NCBI GenBank assembly: GCA_019240755.1
Contig: JAFAXS010000030.1
Coordinates: forward strand, 1 to 56,776
Source: Vulcanimicrobiota bacterium
GTDB taxonomy: Bacteria > Vulcanimicrobiota > Vulcanimicrobiia > Vulcanimicrobiales > Vulcanimicrobiaceae
Direction of reading: 5' to 3'
DNA length: 56,776 nucleotides
In this document: one piece after another, positions 52,141 to 56,776 of the stretch
Layout of the letters: the number at the start of each line of letters is the position of its first letter
Position numbering within the stretch: the stretch's first letter is position 1
Notes under the pieces: generated by a model
Told to the model about the DNA's origin: nothing
The model's input: the letters and a program-made list of their open reading frames with translations, nothing else
The model's database searches: none
Translations under genes and position numbers: made by a program

Positions 52141-53808
52141 GTGCTGCGTCTGCGCGCCATTGGAGCACCCGTCCGCGCCGCGACGATCGGCGCGGTGGTC
52201 GCGGCGCTCGTCACGCTTCCGGGTTTGGGCGCCGGTACTCTCTGGGACAACAGCGAAACGGCGTACGGCGAGGTTGCGCGCGAGATTCTGCTGACCCACG
52301 ACTGGGTGATCATGCATCTCAACAGCGCGCCGTACTTCGTGCAGCCGCCACTTTACTTTTGGATCGGCGCGCTCTTTGCGATGCACTTCGGCGTGACGGC
52401 GTTCGCGTTGCGACTCTCCTCGGCACTGGCGACGATCGCGCTTTCTGCGGTCACGGGCTATGCCGTCGCGCGTCAGGCGGACGGCCGAATCGGCGCCTAT
52501 GCTGCGGTCATCCTTTCGACGTGTCTGATGCAGGTGGTGATCGGCCGGCTCGCGATCATGGACGCGCTGCTCGATCTCGCCATCGCGTTGACGATTCTTT
52601 GGTGGTTCCGAGGACTCGAGACCGGGCGCGACCGCTATTTCGTTTTCGGATGGATCGCGGCCGGCTTTGGTTTCCTCGCCAAAGGGCTCGTGGCGCCGGT
52701 CGCGGCGTTGCTGGTCATCGTGCCGTACTATCTGTGGAACCGCCGCGCAGAGCCGACGAATCTCCCAACGGCGCGCGCGTGGGTGCTCGGGCTCATCGCG
52801 TTTTGCGCGGTCGTCATTCCGTGGCCGGCCGCCGTGGCGGCGCATGACGGCCTCGCGGCCTTGCGCACGCTGATCGGCGAATATACCGTCGGCCGATATG
52901 TCGGCGTGATCGAGAACCAGGCCGGGCCGATTTGGTACTACGTGCCGGTGATCATCCTCGCGTTCTTTCCTTGGATTGCGTTCTTTCCGGCCGCCGTCGT
53001 GTACGCCCTCGGGCAGTTGCGCCGCGCGTCGCAGCCCACCGAGCAACTGCGCCTGTTGCGCCTCAGCTTCGTCTGGATCGTCGCGCCGCTGCTCTTCTTC
53101 AGTTTCGCGCGCACGAAACTGCCGAATTACGTGGCGCTCGAATTTCCGGCGCTCGCCATCATTACCGCGATCTACTTCGACGGTCTCGTGCGCCGCGGCG
53201 CCACGCGTTCCGCCGCGGTCTCGGCGGCGATCGTTCCCGTTACGATCGGTGCGCTGGCTCTCGCCATCTGGCTCTTCACGCGCAACAACCGCCTAACCGC
53301 GGAAGTCGCGACCGCCGTGCCGCCGCTCGTAGGAATGGCCCTCGCGATCTTTGCCGGTTCCGTGCTGACGGCGTGGCTGGTGGCGCACGCGCGCACCGTA
53401 CGCGCCGCGCCCTATGCGCTCGCGGTTGCGTGCGTGATTGCGGTGGACGTGGTCGCGGTCACCGTGTTCCCTCACGCCGAAGTCTTCAAGCCGGTGCCCC
53501 GCCTCGCGGCGCTGATCGAGCAACAACGCCGGTCGGGCGACGTCGTCGCCATTCAAGGCGTTTCCGGCGGCAACGCACTGCTGTTTTACACCCGGCCGGA
53601 AGTCCGAACGCTCGCTCCGCCAAACGACGGCGATCCTCAACTAGGCGCGTTGGATCCGCGCACCGTCATCTGCGACGCACCGCGGGCGTGGATCGTGGCT
53701 CCCGCGAGCCACGTGACGGAGGACCCAACCTACGGCCGCCATCGCAGCATCATCGCCGTGGACCGCACCGCGGCGCTCCTTTTGTACGACGGCTCCCGCT
53801 GCCGGTAA
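52141..53808 (+). CDS. PMT/ArnT-like membrane glycosyltransferase
   Basis: A 555-aa GT-C-fold protein with about 11-12 helices in the first 460 residues and a soluble C-terminal domain. The first loop carries DNSETAYGEVAREI, the acidic catalytic-loop motif of this family, followed by 'YFVQPPLYFWIGALF'. Such enzymes use polyprenyl-phosphate sugars to modify lipid A, proteins or cell-wall polymers. GTG 52141 with AAGG upstream is used; the frame is open to 51751 but that is antisense to sirC-hemC. Confidence 0.85.
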   Translation: MLRLRAIGAPVRAATIGAVVAALVTLPGLGAGTLWDNSETAYGEVAREILLTHDWVIMHLNSAPYFVQPPLYFWIGALFAMHFGVTAFALRLSSALATIALSAVTGYAVARQADGRIGAYAAVILSTCLMQVVIGRLAIMDALLDLAIALTILWWFRGLETGRDRYFVFGWIAAGFGFLAKGLVAPVAALLVIVPYYLWNRRAEPTNLPTARAWVLGLIAFCAVVIPWPAAVAAHDGLAALRTLIGEYTVGRYVGVIENQAGPIWYYVPVIILAFFPWIAFFPAAVVYALGQLRRASQPTEQLRLLRLSFVWIVAPLLFFSFARTKLPNYVALEFPALAIITAIYFDGLVRRGATRSAAVSAAIVPVTIGALALAIWLFTRNNRLTAEVATAVPPLVGMALAIFAGSVLTAWLVAHARTVRAAPYALAVACVIAVDVVAVTVFPHAEVFKPVPRLAALIEQQRRSGDVVAIQGVSGGNALLFYTRPEVRTLAPPNDGDPQLGALDPRTVICDAPRAWIVAPASHVTEDPTYGRHRSIIAVDRTAALLLYDGSRCR

Positions 53809-53828
53809 CGCGAGCAGCCGCACTCATC

Positions 53829-55367
53829 CTACGGCTTGTATCCTTTAACTTGCGCTTCCGTGACGGCGGAGGCGTGGTTGCTGCCGAGCGAGGCGCGGAT
53901 GTAGGTGATCACGTCTGCGACGTCTTTGTTCGAGAGCGTGCCCTTCCAGGGCGGCATCTGTCCGTTGTAGGTTTGGCCGTTCACCGAGATTGCGCCGTGT
54001 AATCCGCTGAGCACGATGCCGATCACTTTGTTCGGGTCGCCGGTGACCATCGGATTGTTCGCCAGCGGCGGGAACGAGCCGGGGACGCCGGCGCCCTGCG
54101 CGCCGTGGCAGGTCGCGCAGTTCGAGGCGAAGACCTTCGCGCCGTTGGAGTTCGCCGCGGGTGCCGCCCCGCTGCTGCCGGTGTTCGATTGCATCGTGCC
54201 GGCGTTGGCGGCCGAGATCGCTCCCGGCGCGCCGGCCGAGACGGGCGCCGCCTGCGCCGCGAGCACGATATTTTCCGGCGGAGAAGCCGGCGCCGCGGCC
54301 TGCTTCATCATCGTCTGCGCCTGTCCGAAGATCGACAGTCCGATGATCACGCAGACCACGATCGTCGTTCCCCACAACACGCCCGCCCGCGACGAGAACC
54401 CGCGCGTGCGGCTGCGGTCGAGCCAGGGAATCAATAGGACGATCAACAGGAATATCGTCGGAACGATGATAGTCGCGATCAGCTCCAGGCTGATCGTCAG
54501 CGGGCCGAGGTGAACCTCCGGCGGCACCAACGCCAGCAGTCCGAAGAGCGACAAGAAATACCAGGCCGGATACGGCACGAAGAACTTCGTCGGATCGGCC
54601 TTCTGATCGAGATACGGCGGCGCCACGAGAGCGAGGAAGCAGATGATGATGAAGACGATCAGCGAGAACGCGCCGTCCATGAAGAACTGGTCGGGCCAGA
54701 ATGGGCCCTTGCGCAGCGTGCGCGGATCCTCGACCACCGGCCCCGCGGGGCCGTTGTGGCGGAAGATCGTGAGATGCGCGCCCACGAGCAGCACGAGCAC
54801 CGCGGGCATCAGCCAGACGTGCAGGCCGAAGAAACGATTGATCGTCGCGGTCCCCATCGAGCCGCCGCCTTGCGCGATGTGCTGCAACACCGGCCCGAGC
54901 ACGGGCGCGAGGCCCGTGATGTTCAGCGAAACCTGCGACGCGAAGTACGCATCCATGTCCCAGGGCAGCAGGTAGCCGGTCAAGCCGAGCACGAGCGTCA
55001 CGAGCAGCAATAGGACGCCGACGACCCACTGCAGCTCGCGCGGCGACTTGTAGGCGCCGAAGATCAACACTTGCAGGAGGTGTAAGAAGACGAGCGCGAT
55101 CATGGCTGACGCGCCCCAGTAGTGCACGGAGAGCAAGAAGTGCGTCCATGGATTGAGATAGATGGCGCGCGTCGACTCCCACGCCGTTGCCGCCGACGGC
55201 GCGTAGAAGAACGTGAGGAATATTCCGGTGACGATCTGCACCATCATGGCGAAGAGCGTCGCGCTACCGAAGACGTACCAATAACTCGCGCCACCGGGGA
55301 CGTCCTCGGTGAGGAAGTCCTTCGCCATCGTGATGAAGCCGGTGCGTTGTTCGATCCAGTTCAGCAT
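53829..55367 (-). CDS. cytochrome b fused to cytochrome c (b/c complex)
   Basis: A 512-aa quinol:acceptor oxidoreductase subunit. It has about eight helices. Heme b ligands are His82 and His96 on one helix pair and His183 and His198 on the next, with a 14-residue gap in the second pair as in b6-type proteins. A PetD-like region follows; the usual PEWY reads PAWY (267-270). After the last helix and a long Ala/Ser/Gly-rich linker is a cytochrome c domain with CATCH (Cys417, Cys420, His421). It starts 10 bp downstream of the Rieske gene. Confidence 0.9.
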   Translation of the reverse strand: MLNWIEQRTGFITMAKDFLTEDVPGGASYWYVFGSATLFAMMVQIVTGIFLTFFYAPSAATAWESTRAIYLNPWTHFLLSVHYWGASAMIALVFLHLLQVLIFGAYKSPRELQWVVGVLLLLVTLVLGLTGYLLPWDMDAYFASQVSLNITGLAPVLGPVLQHIAQGGGSMGTATINRFFGLHVWLMPAVLVLLVGAHLTIFRHNGPAGPVVEDPRTLRKGPFWPDQFFMDGAFSLIVFIIICFLALVAPPYLDQKADPTKFFVPYPAWYFLSLFGLLALVPPEVHLGPLTISLELIATIIVPTIFLLIVLLIPWLDRSRTRGFSSRAGVLWGTTIVVCVIIGLSIFGQAQTMMKQAAAPASPPENIVLAAQAAPVSAGAPGAISAANAGTMQSNTGSSGAAPAANSNGAKVFASNCATCHGAQGAGVPGSFPPLANNPMVTGDPNKVIGIVLSGLHGAISVNGQTYNGQMPPWKGTLSNKDVADVITYIRASLGSNHASAVTEAQVKGYKP

Positions 55368-55377
55368 GTCAGCGTTC

Positions 55378-56013
55378 CTATGCCTGATACGAGACGACGA
55401 TGCGATTGGGCGTGTTCGATTGATAGATGATCCACGTGACCTCCGCCGCTCCGCTGCGCTCGCGGAAGGGCAGCGGGTCCAGGCCGCGCGGGGCCGGCCC
55501 CGCGATGTGCGTGCCGTCGAACGTGTACTGCGAGCCGTGGCATGGGCACATGAAGCGGTTCTGCGCATCGCTCCAGTTGTAGTAACAGCCGAGATGCGGG
55601 CAGATGGGGCTGAAGATCACGAAGCCCATGTTCACGACGTCATATGGCACGTCGGCCGCACCGCCGGCTTTGTTGAAAATATCCGGCCGCGCTGCCTTGA
55701 ACTTTGCCGGGTCTACCTTGATGCCCCAGGCGTACTCAGGAACGCTCTGCTCGGGAAGGTAGCCGTCCGTGAACTTCAACGTGAACGTGACCTTCACGGG
55801 TTTGTCGGTGGCCTTCTGCAACGCGTCCAGCTCCGCGGCGCTCAGCGGCGCCCAACTTCCGGCCGATGCGTTGCGCGGCGGCAGAAGGGAGCCGATGATC
55901 GGAATCGCCAGTACCACCCCCACGACTCCGCCGATCGCGATCGTGGCGTTTGCCATGAAGGTTCTCCGGCTGATCTCGTCCGGATCGTTGGTCACGGCAT
56001 GGACGTCAGACAA
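55378..56013 (-). CDS. Rieske iron-sulfur protein
   Basis: A 211-aa subunit of the cytochrome b/c complex. The N-terminal Tat signal has SRRTFMANATIAIGG and an uncleaved membrane helix. The [2Fe-2S] ligands are Cys138, His140, Cys156 and His159 in CPHLGC and CPCHGS, with Cys143 and Cys158 set for the disulfide. It oxidises quinol and passes an electron to cytochrome c. Same operon as the cytochrome b-c fusion. Confidence 0.95.
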   Translation of the reverse strand: MSDVHAVTNDPDEISRRTFMANATIAIGGVVGVVLAIPIIGSLLPPRNASAGSWAPLSAAELDALQKATDKPVKVTFTLKFTDGYLPEQSVPEYAWGIKVDPAKFKAARPDIFNKAGGAADVPYDVVNMGFVIFSPICPHLGCYYNWSDAQNRFMCPCHGSQYTFDGTHIAGPAPRGLDPLPFRERSGAAEVTWIIYQSNTPNRIVVSYQA

Positions 56014-56074
56014 AATCCTGTTCCTCCAAGGAGCGTAGTAACGAGACGCAGCGTGATTTGCCGATTCCGCATCA

Positions 56075-56776
56075 TTAGACCTTGTAGCTGTGCAGCCCCG
56101 AAATCCAAATGTTCACGCCCAGGTAGCAGAAGATGATCGAAAGGAAACCGACCACGCTGACCCAGTTGGTTCGTAGCCCGCGCCAGGCGTGCCGTGTATG
56201 CAGATGCATGTACGCGAGATAGATGATCCACGAAAAGAGCGCCGCCGTCTCCTTCGGATCCCACTGCCAGTACGCGCCCCACGCTTCCTTGGCCCACATT
56301 GCGCCGGTGATGATCCCGAGCGACAGCAGCGGCAGCCCGACCGCGATGATCCGGTACTGCAGCAGATCGAGCCGCGCGAGTGACGGCAATCCGCTGAGCC
56401 ACAGCGCCGTCGGGTCCCCCGCCGCGGCCGCCTGCGCGGTCGCCGGGGTGTCGTTGCGCGAGACGCCGAGCGCGGCGCTCGCCGCGTAGGCGCTCATCGT
56501 CACGTCGACCGGAGCGCCGCCCGCTGCCGCAGCGACGCCGCGCACGCGCGCGCTGCGCGAGCGATAGCGGTTCTCGAATCCCGCCCGCAGCAAGTACAGC
56601 AGCGCCACGCAGAACGAGACCATGAACGCCGCGTACGCGGTGACGACGATCGGCACGTGGATCTTGATCCAGTACGATTGCAGCGCCGGCACGGCGGGCA
56701 TGTAGCCTTCGTTCCAGGTCGTCGCGTAGCCGAGCGCGATCGCGGCGAACGCCAGCACGGGCCCGCCGATGAACGC
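56075..56776 (-). CDS. ccsA: cytochrome c biogenesis protein CcsA/ResC (partial, runs off window)
   Basis: The C-terminal 233 or so residues of a heme-handling membrane protein of system II cytochrome c maturation. The Trp-rich heme-binding WGAYWQWDPKET is present, with conserved His residues in HLHTRHAW and the preceding helices. An unusual polar insertion of about 70 residues, rich in Ala and Ser, lies between two helices. The frame remains open at the right edge, so the start is outside the window. It is in line with the Rieske and cytochrome b genes. Confidence 0.88.
   Translation of the reverse strand, partial: AFIGGPVLAFAAIALGYATTWNEGYMPAVPALQSYWIKIHVPIVVTAYAAFMVSFCVALLYLLRAGFENRYRSRSARVRGVAAAAGGAPVDVTMSAYAASAALGVSRNDTPATAQAAAAGDPTALWLSGLPSLARLDLLQYRIIAVGLPLLSLGIITGAMWAKEAWGAYWQWDPKETAALFSWIIYLAYMHLHTRHAWRGLRTNWVSVVGFLSIIFCYLGVNIWISGLHSYKV

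Noticed and set aside
1-56776. CRISPR arrays, insertion sequences, rRNA genes, prophage
   Set aside because: None seen; the only repeats are the tRNA array and the inverted repeat at 11915-12076.

Overview
The window is GC-rich, gene-dense bacterial chromosome from a diderm. The sequence encodes TonB-type and outer-membrane proteins, lipoproteins, Tat signals, and a Rieske/cytochrome b complex with system II cytochrome c maturation. The mix of GloVer-repeat proteins, CadC-like HTH-TPR proteins, a UbiD/UbiA pair and many unusual fusions looks most like an uncultured lineage such as Candidatus Eremiobacterota (WPS-2). That placement is inference; no rRNA gene is present. I see no IS element, prophage or CRISPR array.

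Layout. 1-2241: MFS exporter and HtrA-like protease. 2315-2653: tRNA-Leu(CAG) whose 3' end is copied in a 128-bp tandem repeat. 2716-9218: GloVer lipoprotein coupled to a phosphoesterase, a second MFS protein, a lipid kinase and an HTH-TPR sensor. 9238-11921: self-regulated YtrA-type GntR/ABC operon framed by two micro-ORFs. 11915-12076: long inverted repeat. 12111-15657: UbiD, UbiA and a solute-binding protein. 15727-20552: six-gene cassette of cupredoxin, cupredoxin-SCO fusion, cupredoxin, monoheme porin-cytochrome, response regulator and histidine kinase. 20635-23592: TPR protein, small secreted protein and TonB-receptor-like protein. 23597-28182: pnp and rpsO separated by a split transketolase on the other strand. 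28293-33374: SDR, DJ-1-like protein, degenerate ABC pair, PolX and hydrolase. 33366-38796: NAD-linked formate dehydrogenase operon whose catalytic subunit is a selenoprotein with an in-frame UGA and a clear SECIS hairpin. 38905-44348: aminotransferase, beta-lactamase-fold protein, AI-2E permease, arginase, TonB-like protein and MT-A70 methyltransferase. 44253-52095: seven-gene heme/siroheme operon with mobA inside. 52141-56776: glycosyltransferase, then a cytochrome b-c fusion, Rieske protein and CcsA.

Much of the window serves respiration. Heme/siroheme synthesis, quinone-type prenylation/decarboxylation, MGD cofactor synthesis (MobA, FdhD), formate oxidation, a cytochrome b/Rieske complex and cytochrome c maturation sit beside a candidate outer-membrane redox cassette (porin-cytochrome, cupredoxins, SCO). 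The two strongest discoveries are the UGA-decoded formate dehydrogenase, which a standard gene caller would split at the UGA, and the porin-cytochrome/cupredoxin/two-component cassette.
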